This document shows, piece after piece, positions 42,963 through 53,306 of a DNA stretch of 64,000 bases. How positions within the stretch are numbered: the first letter of the stretch is position 1; every line of letters starts with the position of its first letter. The notes beneath the pieces are model-generated. The model saw only the letters and a program-made list of their open reading frames with translations, was not told where the DNA came from and ran no database searches. Source of the DNA: Flabesymbios commensalis (Eukaryota > Annelida > Polychaeta > Terebellida > Flabelligeridae); NCBI GenBank assembly GCA_964017125.1, contig OZ024912.1, positions 58,015,123-58,079,122 of the forward strand, written 5' to 3'. A program made the position numbers and the translations under genes.

Positions 42963-45269
42963 ATGGATATTCCTGGTATTAGAAATCATCTTGAGATGAA
43001 TAAAGGAGCTTTTACAATTTTGAGTACAAATATTGCATGCCTGAATGCAAAATTTGATGAACTTAGTATATTTATCCAGGATTTAAAACAAAACGGTCTA
43101 TTTTTCAGTGCAATATGTTTACAGGAAAGCTGGTTGTCGCAAGATGATGATATTTCTATGTACCAACTTGATGGTTATACCTGTATTTCCGAAGGTAGAA
43201 AATGTAGCCCTAAAGGAGGATTGGTTATTTATTTACATGAAAATTTTACATATTCAACTGTTGCACTTTATGAACGATCCGACGTTTGGGAAGGTCAATT
43301 TATACAAATTTCTGGAAATGAATTGTCATTTAAATTATTACTCGGTAATGTATACAGACCTCCACGAGATATCCTACACAATTATAATACCTTTAATGAT
43401 GAATTTAATCATGTTTTAGAGCAGCTTACCAGGTCTAAACCTGAAGTTATTATAGCAGGAGATTATAATATAAATTTATTAGAATTAGCAAAGCGAAATA
43501 TAGTTAATAAATATTTTACATTTATCACTTCTTATAATTTTCAACCACATATCACTTTACCAACTAGATTTTCTCGATCAAATGCTACTTTAGATAACTT
43601 TTTATGCAAAAGCTCGGAAGTCTTAAGTAGCGCAACATCCGGGATACTGATAGACAGATTCTCCGACCACCAGCCTTATTTTATATGTTTGAAAAATAAG
43701 AAGAAATATAATAAACCACAAAAGTATATAACTATTAATAAACAAAATACAGAAAACATACACAAATTTGCAACTGAGCTTGCATCAGCAAATTTACTAG
43801 ACAGTCTTGATCACGATCTAGATGCCGACCCAGAAACTAATTATAATATTTTCGAAGCCATATTAGATAATCATAGAACTAAATGCTTCCCCAATAAAAT
43901 TATAAAGTTCAATAAGTTAAAACATAAACAAAATAGTTGGATAAGTATTGGTATTTTAAAATCCATCAAATTTCGAAATGATTTATATAGAAGAATGCGG
44001 ATAAGCCCACCGGATGGTGAGGCACATAATATAATTGCAGTTAATTTACATACTTATAATAAAATATTAAGAAGAACTATCAGACTTGCTAAACGCAACT
44101 ATTATCATAATTTATTTAAAAAGTATAGTAACAATATAAAACAAACCTGGACGGAAATAAATATTATGCTGAATAAAGCCAAAAATAAAGTAAAAATTCC
44201 AGACTACTTTAAATTGGACGGAAAGAAGATATATGATAAACGAGAGACAGCCAATAAATTCAATTCATTTTTTACAAATATAGGTCCTAGCCTTGCAAAT
44301 AATATAAAAAAGGTCACCGATAAACGCTACAGTGATTACTTAACTTTGAAACCAGAAGTAAACCTAAATTTTAAACCTATTACAGAAACAGTTGTTGACA
44401 AAATCATAACCAACTTAAACAGCAAAACTAGCTTTGGACATGATGGTATATCTACTTTGGTATTTAAATCAATTAAAAATATTATTATTAAGCCATTAAC
44501 CATAATAATCAACCAAACCCTCAAAAAAAGAATTTTTCCTAAAAAATTGAAAATAGCAGTAGTACCGATTTACAAAGCAGGTGATAATACTATGTTCACT
44601 AATTACCGTCCCATATCACTTCTTCCAGCTGCTTCGAAGGTTTTTGAAAGGGCTATACACGACCAACTCTATTCTTATTTTGAAGACAACCATTTATTTT
44701 GCAAAAGTCAATATGGATTTAGAAAAAGACATTCAACGGAATTAGCTTGTTTAGAATTAACTGACAAATTATATGGATTAATGGATAAAAGTAAAATACC
44801 TATTGGAATATTTGTGGATCTTTCAAAAGCTTTTGATACATTAAATCACCAAATTTTAATTAAAAAATTAGATTTTTATGGGGTATCAAGACAGGCCAAT
44901 AAATTATTAACAAATTATCTATTCGATAGAACCCAATATGTAGATTTTGATAACTGTAAATCTGATATACTAAACGTTACCACTGGCGTTCCACAAGGGT
45001 CAATTTTAGGGCCATTGCTTTTTATAATCTATATTAATGACATTATTAACTCTAGTAAATTCTTTGAATTCATTTTGTTTGCCGATGATACTACTTTAAT
45101 TACTACAATTGATAGCTATGATACAGAATTTGAAAAAATAATAAATAAAGAGTTAGGAAAAATTACATTATGGCTAAAATTAAACAAACTATCTTTAAAT
45201 GTTGCGAAGTCAAATTTTGTAGTTTTTCACCAGCCAAAAAAGAGAATATTTATTCCAACAATACAATAA
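42963..45269 (+). CDS. LINE polyprotein: APE endonuclease and reverse transcriptase (C-terminus lost)
   Basis: 768 aa from ATG (MDIPGIRNHL). Endonuclease residues 15-245: N23, E55 in LQESW, YRPP at 131-134, D167/N169 in AGDYNIN and SDH at 234-236. Connector 250-520. Reverse transcriptase about 525-760: YRPISLLPAASKVFER, QYGFRKRHST, the catalytic FVDLSKAFDTLNH near 616, GVPQGSILGPLLF and FADDTTL near 704. The frame stops just after the palm (RIFIPTIQ), while related proteins continue another 150-200 residues. Continuity with codons from 42831 in the same frame suggests the original start was there. Catalytic residues remain, but the missing thumb and C-terminus make it inactive. Confidence 0.88.
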   Translation: MDIPGIRNHLEMNKGAFTILSTNIACLNAKFDELSIFIQDLKQNGLFFSAICLQESWLSQDDDISMYQLDGYTCISEGRKCSPKGGLVIYLHENFTYSTVALYERSDVWEGQFIQISGNELSFKLLLGNVYRPPRDILHNYNTFNDEFNHVLEQLTRSKPEVIIAGDYNINLLELAKRNIVNKYFTFITSYNFQPHITLPTRFSRSNATLDNFLCKSSEVLSSATSGILIDRFSDHQPYFICLKNKKKYNKPQKYITINKQNTENIHKFATELASANLLDSLDHDLDADPETNYNIFEAILDNHRTKCFPNKIIKFNKLKHKQNSWISIGILKSIKFRNDLYRRMRISPPDGEAHNIIAVNLHTYNKILRRTIRLAKRNYYHNLFKKYSNNIKQTWTEINIMLNKAKNKVKIPDYFKLDGKKIYDKRETANKFNSFFTNIGPSLANNIKKVTDKRYSDYLTLKPEVNLNFKPITETVVDKIITNLNSKTSFGHDGISTLVFKSIKNIIIKPLTIIINQTLKKRIFPKKLKIAVVPIYKAGDNTMFTNYRPISLLPAASKVFERAIHDQLYSYFEDNHLFCKSQYGFRKRHSTELACLELTDKLYGLMDKSKIPIGIFVDLSKAFDTLNHQILIKKLDFYGVSRQANKLLTNYLFDRTQYVDFDNCKSDILNVTTGVPQGSILGPLLFIIYINDIINSSKFFEFILFADDTTLITTIDSYDTEFEKIINKELGKITLWLKLNKLSLNVAKSNFVVFHQPKKRIFIPTIQ

Positions 45270-45349
45270 GAAGATACTAAAATAAACTGCAAAAATTGTG
45301 ACTTTTTTAGGATTTAAAATAAACCAAAATCTTGTGGTATTTTAATTTG

Positions 45350-45677
45350 GGGTCACCAGCATGACAAAATTATGCAGTTACAAAAAAGAGCAATTAGATC
45401 TATTACATTAAGCAGATATTTAGCTCATTCTGAACCTATAATTAAAAGTTTAAATGTTCTAAAAGTAACGGATATATTTAAATTGTGTCAGATTAAATTT
45501 TACTATAAATACATTAGTCAAAATTTACCAGAATATTTCCTAGGATTAAATTTTGCCAGAAAATGTCAAAGATACAACATGAGAAATATCAATGACCTGA
45601 ATATAATAACCGTTAAACATATATTTGCTACTAAATGTACTCAGGAGTTATATTTTATACACGTAATTATTTCATAA
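45350..45677 (+). pseudogene. LINE C-terminal fragment
   Basis: Reads GILIWGHQHDKIMQLQKRA then IRSITLSRYLAHSEPIIKS and DIFKLCQIKFYYKY, the typical end of CR1/Jockey-type reverse transcriptases (HDKIMQLQKRAIR block). It belongs to the element at 42831 but is cut off from it by a deletion and frame change. Confidence 0.8.
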
Positions 45678-46215
45678 ATTGTTATCAATCGCAGTGTTTT
45701 GTTTCAAATTGTTATGTTTGCAATCGATAATTTTTCATTAAATTTGATTGTTATTCTTTAATGTACTTTTAAAGATGATTTGTCATAACGTGAACAGTAG
45801 CCATGACTCATGTTTTGTTATACTCTCTTTCTCTTTTTTGTTTAACAATAACTATAATAATATTTATCTGCACTGCGGTGTGGGGCCAATGGGCGGTACC
45901 TGCTTACTTCCAAAGTAAGCGGTTATTGCCTTTTGGCTTTGCAGAGCAGAGTAACTCTACTATTTTGAAGTTATATTCTGTGCATCAGCTCTCTATAGGA
46001 TGCGTCCTCTTGTGTATTGCGCGATGATCCTTATTATTGTTTTTTGTTTTTTTTCTAACTGGTGGCCTGCATGATAGCGATCAACATTGATCTTAATGCA
46101 GGTCTCCTGATCCGCACAACACATATTATAATGTATTTGTATATTTTGGTTACATGTGTATGGGTTTTTTGTTGTTGTGTGACAAATAAATTGTTCTGAG
46201 TCTGAGTCTGAGTCT

Positions 46216-47300
46216 ATAGAATTTAAAAGTCCGTATAATTACAAAAAATCTTTTTTGCGATGAGCAAGTCATTTTTAAATCTTCAGTCATGACAGGTAGA
46301 CATGAGACGAAACGTCCATAACGTCATTATGATAAATCATATTGGGGGGGGGGGGGGAGTTTCCAGAGGTCAATAAATTACTATGCTGTATCTTTCACGC
46401 CAATAACGTAAATATCGTTTACTGTTCCTCTTTCATTTTAACAAAATTAACAATGCCTTTGGAATTTAAGAGTTGTCTTGGGGTTCTTAATTTAGATAAA
46501 ATATGAAATAATTTCATAGCCTTGCGGATTCAGTGGCGGATCCAAAATTTGCCTGACGGGGACACCTAATTTTCAATTTAAATTTACACACCACAGCTGG
46601 TAATTCAACTACAGGGATCCGGTTCATGCTCTCATGGAGAATTTAGACAACTAAGGCTTAAAATGGTGCTTATTAAAGCTTATTTCTGTACAAATATGTC
46701 GTTTTTTATTCTGAGATATTGAAGAGTGGGAGGGCGCACCCCAATGGATCCGAACTGGGTTATTCCACTGAATTAGCTAAGTGCACTATATTTGGACAAA
46801 GTTTATTTAACTGATCATTCCTTGGATACATCTATAATAATAATTTATGAAAAAGTTCTGGTATCGTGACGATATAGGGCTAATTAAGTTTAAGCCTACG
46901 CGTTTTACAGCAAGTTCCAGGCAGCCCCCCTCCAGGGCTGCTTTAGTGTTAGCAAGGAAGATAATCTGGTGAAATTGCCCATTAATTTGATCTTAAATCT
47001 CTACAATTGAGATGTAGATTCCCCTGAAGCCAATTATTTTCCTCACAGCAAATGACTGCGATTTTTAATTGCATACAGTATCTACATATGCGAAGTAGAC
47101 CAAGATCAGCAGGCATATTCCCTCATAATATAAAATAATAGAAAATACATGCACTACAAACTTTAGTTTATCTGACATTATTTCCCTACAGGTATATGTG
47201 AGAATAAATAAATTAGTGAAATAGTTGCCAAATGTCACTTTTCGACAGTGGTCAGTAAACAATATTTAAAAAAAACAGTGCAAACTTTATGATAAAAAAT
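46216..47300. other. No gene seen; G run at 46344-46357
   Basis: Mixed AT-rich sequence with a run of about 14 G. It includes a GTGGCGGATCCAAAATTTG segment of the kind often found in dispersed repeats, but no second copy is in the window. Confidence 0.4.
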
Positions 47301-47307
47301 GAAACTG

Positions 47308-47473
47308 CAGGGAATAATTTGTCTGGTGTAGCGGTGCAGTTTGCTACGCAATTTTGGGCAAATGCTACCCAATAATATGTTGGTGTAGCAGTTCTTCGTA
47401 TGGAGAATAGTAGCTTGACACATGCCAGTATGCTAAACTGCTACACAATTTTTCTGAAGCAAATTATTCCCTG
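47308..47473. mobile_element. 166-bp MITE, CAGGGAATAATTTG ends
   Basis: Ends CAGGGAATAATTTG and, inverted, the same 14 bases, flanked by AACTG on both sides (47303-47307 and 47474-47478). Inner part is a second inverted pair (GGTGTAGCGGTGCAG against CTGCTACACAA) with TGGTGTAGCAG repeated. A 5-bp target duplication; superfamily not assigned. Confidence 0.8.
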
Positions 47474-47479
47474 AACTGT

Positions 47480-49120
47480 ATGTGTACAGATGACGACGCG
47501 AAGGTGGGGTGGTTGGGCATCGTGAGTTATTAAGGTTGTTTTCCTTCACTCACCCATTTTGGGCATGCCTGGGGGGCTTACAACCATACATGCCAAGACG
47601 TCCAGAGACGTGGGTTTTACTGTGAAATATATGGTGGAACGCAGACGCGTGTCGCTCAGCTCGGCTATTGTCTGGTCGCATAGTCCTCAGAGTAACACAA
47701 GTTGCAATGAGGGGTAATTCATGCATTCATCCAATTGACCAAATTTCAAACACTCTATTGCTGGTGGTGAAAAATGGTGTTGAAATAGTCGGTACTTCCA
47801 TAAAATGAAAAGTACTAGTACTAACAACTATTCTAGTTCCCCCACAAGTGTATTTTGTATCTTTCATTCGCCACTCTATTTATACCAATTCAAACATAAT
47901 AATTTTTTTGGAAACATAGATCTTGATAAATCTTGTGCGTGGAACGAGTTTTATATTTGAGAAAAGTTATACAATAAATCAGGGACAAAATATAACACAC
48001 TGCACCTAATATGAGCATAGGGGATCCTTTATGAGCAGACCTGCTCAAATTTGGAACACCTATAAATGTATTCACAAATAAATAACAGTCTTTGATTCTT
48101 CAAGTGTTTTTAAATAATCATTGAGCCAGCATATAGAAAAATGTTATATTCGTGTAATGATTGAAATATTCTTTAAAATTATCTTCGTACAAAACATTTA
48201 GCTCCATTCTGATGACCGTGACAGCCAAAACAGTGTCATGTTAAATAGACAATGTTCCTAAATATGAGCATGGTAGTTCCTTTATGAGCATGCCTGCTCA
48301 TTAAAGGTACTGGCCATGCTCATCTTATGAACAGATGTTCCTATTATGAGCAGGATTGCAAGAAAATTAAAACTTCCTCAAAATAAAAAAATGTCGTTAT
48401 CAAAAAGGCGAAAATATATATTTTGATAGAAAAATCATACATATGTATATTTTATTAGGTTCAGTTGTCATTGACATACTATTAACGCTCACAGGACAGT
48501 GTTCCCATACTATGCTCATAATAGGCACTTCTCTTACACATGTCATGTGTAATTACGTTCCCCCTGCATTGTTCAGTTGCAGAGACCAACATTTTATGAT
48601 GTTGAACCATCCTGTAGAGACTTCAGTTGGAAGTACGCCTACACCCTGCACGCAGAATGAGTTGAACAGGCTATCACCTGCACATTCAGTCAATCATCAT
48701 CTGCTGGCGATTTCATCGTGGTCGAGCGCACGGGAAATTGGGATGTGTCTATGCGGTGACAATCACTTCCATGTCTATACTTCTACTGAGGGAAGGAAAC
48801 TTTCAAGTCCTCGTCATTTTAAATGAGAAATGGACTATGTAGACTTTTGTTTTCTACCAAATAAATGCTACCATGGCATACCTAGTTCTTGTAGCAAATT
48901 ATTGATGAATTTTCAAACGGAAATCTCATAATTTACGCGCATTCATAATCATTTTACGAGCTCGATTCTGACAGAAGCACTATTTCCAACAAAATGAGAC
49001 ATGTCGTGAATAATACACTGCAGTATTCAGCTTAGGCCTACTATTATATTGACGATACTGCCTTTTGGGTTTACACGATAGAATAGTGGAGCTGAATAGC
49101 CCCTATGTTGAGCGTGCGGG
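47480..49120. other. No defensible gene
   Basis: Holds repeated CTCATTTATGAGCATG/TATGAGCAGG-like short palindromes (48010-48060, 48255-48350, 48515) and the 45-bp miniature of the 29.8-kb element (48611-48655). A 127-codon frame at 48443-48826 crosses this miniature and is unlikely to be real. Confidence 0.4.
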
Positions 49121-49387
49121 CGTGAACAATAGGGGGACACCCGAGAGTGAGTTCCCAAGTTCCCGGAACTTGAAGTTCAGAAGTTCCCAAGTTTCGAAGT
49201 TCCCAAGTTCCCGGAACTTCAAGTTCCGAAGTTCCCGGAACTTCAAGTTCCGAAGTTCCCGGAACTTTAAGTTCCCAAGTTAAATTGTTAATATTTAAGG
49301 TAAAATAAAAGTCAGAATCAATGTCAGGTCAATGTTGGATCACCTACGTCTGGTATGTACAGATATACGCATTGCGAGCACTTGCCC

Positions 49388-49490
49388 ACCAAACACTGGG
49401 CATTCACCCAATGATGTTTAAATGTTGGGCCATTGTTGAAGACGGTGAGCCAAAAACATTGAAACAGCAATGCCGGGTGAATGACTTTCC
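49388..49490. mobile_element. ~100-bp hairpin element
   Basis: CCCACCAAACACTGGG start; stem CATTCACCC/AATG/TGTTTAAATGTTGG returns as CATTGAAACAGC/AATG/GGGTGAATG; core GGGCCATTGTTGAAGACGGTG. Its stem resembles the copy at 8883 more than the other copies do. Located inside the 1520-bp element. Confidence 0.7.
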
Positions 49491-49706
49491 CACCATATAA
49501 CTAGGCCTATCAACTTCTTTCTATAACACTCTTGTTATTATAATGTTGGTTTAAAGCCGGGACACTACGACGCTGGTCCAGCATTGAATTAACATTGGCG
49601 ACACCAGCAAGCTACAGTGAGCTATAGATGATGGTTTGCTGTGTTTCCAGTGGCGATAGACTAAATTGTTTCCCGCGTAACTTTCCCCAAAAAAACCCAG
49701 CAAAGT

Positions 49707-50036
49707 GGATATCTCGAAAACTCCTTCGACCCCCTCGACCCACTACCCTCGACCCCATCACTTGATAGCCAGGTAAGCATCACAGTAGGCCTATACCCAG
49801 CTAACACGAGGCATCGACACAATGTTGTTTTAATGTTGTGCCGACGTTGAAGACGGCGGCCAACATTAGAACAACATTGCTTCGTGTTTGCTGGGTATAA
49901 ATTTTCCGAATTTTATTAGACTATTATACAAAAGTTATAATTATATAAATAAACAGAAACTTTAAAAATCAAGTCGAGGGTCGTGGGTCGAGGGACGGTC
50001 GTGGGTCGAGGGGGTCGAGGGGGTTTTCGAGATACC
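49707..50036. mobile_element. 330-bp TIR element, CTCGAAAACC family
   Basis: Start GGATATCTCGAAAACTCC, end (inverted) GGTATCTCGAAAACCCCC, with CGACCCCCTCGACCC repeats inside each end. Flanks CAGCAAAGT (49698-49706) and ACAGCAAAGT (50037-50046). Apart from the hairpin it holds, the interior (CACTTGATAGCCAGG through TTATACAAAAGTTATAATTAT) equals part of the 828-bp copy at 30683, so it is a deletion derivative. Confidence 0.85.
49796..49895. mobile_element. 100-bp hairpin element with TA target duplication
   Basis: CCCAGCTAACACGAGGC ... GCTTCGTGTTTGCTGGG between TA at 49794-49795 and TA at 49896-49897. Stem centre is AATGTTGTTTTAATGTTG; core is GCCGACGTTGAAGACGGCGGCC. The 828-bp relative of its host element has CCTATATTATAATTTCCCG at this point (31390-31410) with no hairpin, which is an empty site. 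TA duplication suggests Tc1/mariner-type mobilisation. Confidence 0.85.
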
Positions 50037-50662
50037 ACAGCAAAGTATGTTACATGTATAAACCCACCCGCAGCCGAAAATAATCAAATAGTAGCCCCCG
50101 CCCCCTCCCTAGCAGTCAGGCCTACATGTATAGGCGGGATCCAAAACTAGAGTTGAAAGACCTGTAGGCCTACATTTTTGGATTTATGTTATTGGCTGAG
50201 GTCCTATAGGCCCCTATATATGGCCTATTCAACTGTACATCAGGTAGATCTATAGGCCTATATCTGCATAGATTTAATTTCATTCTTTATTTTTTATTCC
50301 TGTTAAATAAAGCGAAGCATTCAGCCCAAAATCTTCATTTTTATTTTGGCTCCTTGAACATGTTGAAATGGCTAGGCCTATAGGGGCCTAGTTATAATGT
50401 CAACATGTCATAGAATGACAAAAATTTTGTTGAGCGTTTGATATTAAACGAGAAATAGCCTAAGGATGAGATTTAATCTCGAAAATAACATTTTAAAAAC
50501 AAGAAATTTCGGAACTTGGAAGTTCCGGGAATTTGGGAACTTCGGAAATTCAAGTTCCGGGAACTTGGGAACTTCGACACTTGGGAACTTCGGAACTTCA
50601 AGTTCCGGGAACTTGGGAACTTCGGAACTTGGGAACTCACTCTCGGGTGTCCCAACAATAGG

Positions 50663-51520
50663 CCTAGTATGTTGAGATTGCTGCTTCCACGATTTCAGTG
50701 AGTTACCGACCTAGCTGTGGTCGAGCGGGCAACAGTTGAGCAGTGTTGAGGAGTTAGGGCCGACGCTGAACAGTTGAACCAAGGAGTAGGCCTATAGAAG
50801 GACTTCTAAATTCCTTGGTTGATCAGACGATTAGGCCTACTTGAATTTTCAGTCAATCTGCTGGCGATCTCGTCATGAATGGTCGAGCGGGCAACGGTTG
50901 GATAATCTTGGGCCGATGTTGCACAGGCGGGGGCCAAAGAGAAACTGATCATGGCACCTTTTATGTAGACCCCCTACCAATACTTGGATTTGCAACAATA
51001 CACGTATTTACAAAAAAGTAGTGTGGTTGTCTAAGTTAACTTTTATTCATTTCTCAAATTCACTTGTGATCATATGCCATATATAGGCCTACCTCACTGG
51101 AGGCTCCATTTTGTAACCGTGGTTACGGTGTGTTCACGTGGACTGGCGAAGCGTGATCAATGAATTAAAGACAACGTGCACATCATAATTATATTAATAG
51201 TTGATATAGGCAGTTTATTTACAGTGCAACAGAATGCCTACAATGTGGGGGTGACTCAGCAGTATGACCCTTCTTGTCGCGTCAACGGTCATCCAGGAAA
51301 CATCCTTCTATTCAGGCAGGGTTTGCCACGAGTACGATGCCCGATGGCGGTGCATGCGTCTGATGATCCTGGATATTCTCAGGAGGGCCAACGCAGTTCC
51401 AATGTGACCTGAGTGGTCACGTCGTGTAGTTAACATCATAGACCTCTAACAATTCTAATTCTGTGGTTAACATTCATGATTTATGATAGGACTCAAATGA
51501 GATGGTCCCTAGGTGGGATT
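50663..51520. other. No defensible gene
   Basis: Two similar stretches GGTCGAGCGGGCAAC(A/G)GTTG (50721 and 50880), each followed by hairpin-family-like GGGCCGA(C/T)G. A 78-codon frame at 51176-51412 has no recognisable motif. Confidence 0.4.
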
Positions 51521-51525
51521 GTTTA

Positions 51526-51764
51526 CCCTAAAACCGCCGGTGTCGCATATATTCGGGTTTTTATTTTTATTAGCACATTAAGTACCACCTTTTAAACATG
51601 AGACAAAAATAAAATGTGACATTAATCAGCAATATTTGAAAACAGTTGACCTCCATTTTGACAAATCTTAATAATTTTCACTCACTTGAAGTTGTGGATC
51701 GCGTCAGCGAGTCACAACTTCAGGTGGTTGAAAATTCAGATTGAATAATATAGCGGTTAAAGGG
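51526..51764 (-). mobile_element. piggyBac-like MITE, family 1, copy 3
   Basis: Inverted relative to the copies at 3567 and 10851. Ends CCCTAAAACCGCC and, on the right, GCGGTTAAAGGG, with TTTA (51522-51525) and TTAA (51765-51768) flanks. Central palindrome CACTTGAAGTTGTGG ... CACAACTTCAGGTG is present. Confidence 0.85.
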
Positions 51765-51915
51765 TTAAAGGCCAGAGTAGACACGGTGGCCTGTTAAAAG
51801 GCTAAAGTACAGAAATATCTGGTTCTTACATTACAAAATGGATAGTGACATTAGTTTAGCTAAGCAGTGTTCACGACTATGAACCATGTGGTAGGCCTAA
51901 TCTTTCGATCATGAC

Positions 51916-52288
51916 CTTGACTGTGAGGCCCTGGGTAAACAGGTCAAGATTGTTCGAACCTCATGTTTGTGATGGTAAATGTGGCTCGACAGAAAACATG
52001 TCTACGCGATGTAATGGGTTTAGAGATACTCTTCGACTCAGTTCATTTTTGCTCGATGTGAAAATTTTCAATACGACTCGACTCTTTCAATTTGACTTCA
52101 TGGGAACATTCACAATACGACTGGGCCGTTTTCAATAATTTGACTCGATGTAAATATTATCAATACGAATCGACATGTTTCAAACGACTCGAAATCTAAG
52201 TGCTGCCGTCTTGCGACGAACCAAAAATCTTCAAATCAGATGAAAAATGATAATAATAATAATATCAATTCTATTATAATCAAGGAGC
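51916..52288. repeat. ~370-bp insertion in R copy E with a 46-bp minisatellite
   Basis: Absent from copy D, which reads GACCTTGGCGATTAGTCAGTCACG at this point. Includes three degenerate units (52050-52200) of the form TCGATGTGAAAATTTTCAATACGACTCGAC-like sequence. No clear TIR or target duplication. Confidence 0.55.
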
Positions 52289-52358
52289 AGTCAGTCAGTC
52301 ACGCCACATTTTGTATTTGATCACAGATTACTTTGAGCCATTCGGCCATATTTCATTG

Positions 52359-52951
52359 CATTCTGACCTCAGAGATTATATCTCTGATACCACACGCTCA
52401 TTTCGCCGTATGCACGCATGGCGATTGACCAGATTTATCACCCGTTAGTGAGCGTTACCACGTGATTTTATAACCATTCCTATAACCACGGAACTATTTT
52501 GGTGTTCACTTCAACTCATTATTATATTTTTTAAATATTTAATTTGATTTTAGAGTTTGTTACAGGTAAGGGCTATTTATTCTGTTTAGTAGTGGATAAA
52601 TTGAACCAGCACAATTCGCATGTCATTCAGTAATTTATATTTGCCAGTGTTGTGAAGCCGATTGTAAATTCTGTCAGAAAAACGTGAACATGGACCTTCT
52701 CACAGCAGCACGTAGGCAGAAAAAGTAATCCATTGAATGTTTTCTATTTCTATGTGAATATAAACTCATATGTGGCGGAGTAGTGGTGTTTTATATTTGC
52801 CATATATATTCAGGACACTCAAGCGTGTTTATAAGCCTGCAGTTGTTATATCAACAAAACTGCTCAAAATGAGCAGTTTTTGTCAAAACATGGCGTGCAG
52901 TTACAGAGAGAGAGCGGGGTTGACCTGAGCGACATCTATGTGTGGAGAATG
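52359..52951. mobile_element. 593-bp insertion with 9-bp target duplication
   Basis: ATTTCATTG stands on both sides (52350-52358 and 52952-52960), while copy D has it once (CATATTTCATTGCCCTCC near 9338). The ends share only CATTCT inverted (CATTCTGACC and CATTCTCCAC), so TIRs are short or decayed. The inside has no recognised gene. The family is unknown; a Mutator-like element or a retroposed sequence would both give a 9-10-bp duplication. Confidence 0.7.
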
Positions 52952-53306
52952 ATTTCATTGCCCTCCAACACAACTATAGATGCCTTGAATTTTGGTTGGT
53001 GGCCACGCTGGTACACATTTCAATGCAGCGTTGACATACGCCCTATATATATTTATATATTTACCCCCTGTTTTTTTTGTATTATTATCAAGCGCTCAAT
53101 TTTTTTTTTTCACAGTCATGGCAATATTGCAACAGAAGGAAACCCGAAGCCGGGACTATGCCATACTCTTATCGAATGACGTCAATGGTTATTTATCGTG
53201 TACAATAGGCCTACCATAGACAACATCGTATAATCCAGGCCTTTTAACAGCTTGAATCACTGTATATACACACAAATATCCGACACAAACAGGATTCAAA
53301 CCAGTA

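Larger units (their letters stand above)
42831..46215 (+). mobile_element. Nearly complete LINE (CR1/Jockey-like), damaged
   Basis: The element runs from at least the short leader frame at 42831 to a TCTGAG tandem tail at 46193-46213 preceded by GACAAATAAATTG. Order: APE endonuclease, reverse transcriptase, C-terminal fragment, 3' UTR. No separate ORF1 is seen. Defects: a TAA at 42945 splits the first 38 codons (MAVEIDDTKILESV) from the main frame, which is the same frame; a stop at 45267; and a deletion of perhaps 70-90 codons between TFLGFKINQNL (about 45300) and GILIWGHQH (about 45340), where the frame also changes. The 5' boundary is not defined. GVPQGSILGP and the LTNYRPISLLP-type block place it near CR1/Jockey LINEs. 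It is younger than the copy at 800-2735. Confidence 0.88.
49134..50653. mobile_element. 1520-bp TIR element with GGAACTTC subterminal repeats and a 9-bp TSD
   Basis: Both ends read GGGACACCCGAGAGTGAG inward and then break into about 130 bp of repeated AAGTTCCCGGAACTTC-type palindromes. Flanks are AACAATAGG exactly, on the left (49125-49133) and the right (50654-50662). A 9-bp duplication plus long TIRs fits a Mutator-like element. The interior has no transposase and contains younger insertions: a hairpin (49388-49490), the 330-bp element (49707-50036) and, inside that, another hairpin (49796-49895). Confidence 0.9.

Noticed and set aside
49065-50701. Frames rich in FRSSRNFK or GNFGTS repeats
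   Set aside because: They read the GGAACTTC palindromic repeats at the ends of the 1520-bp TIR element.
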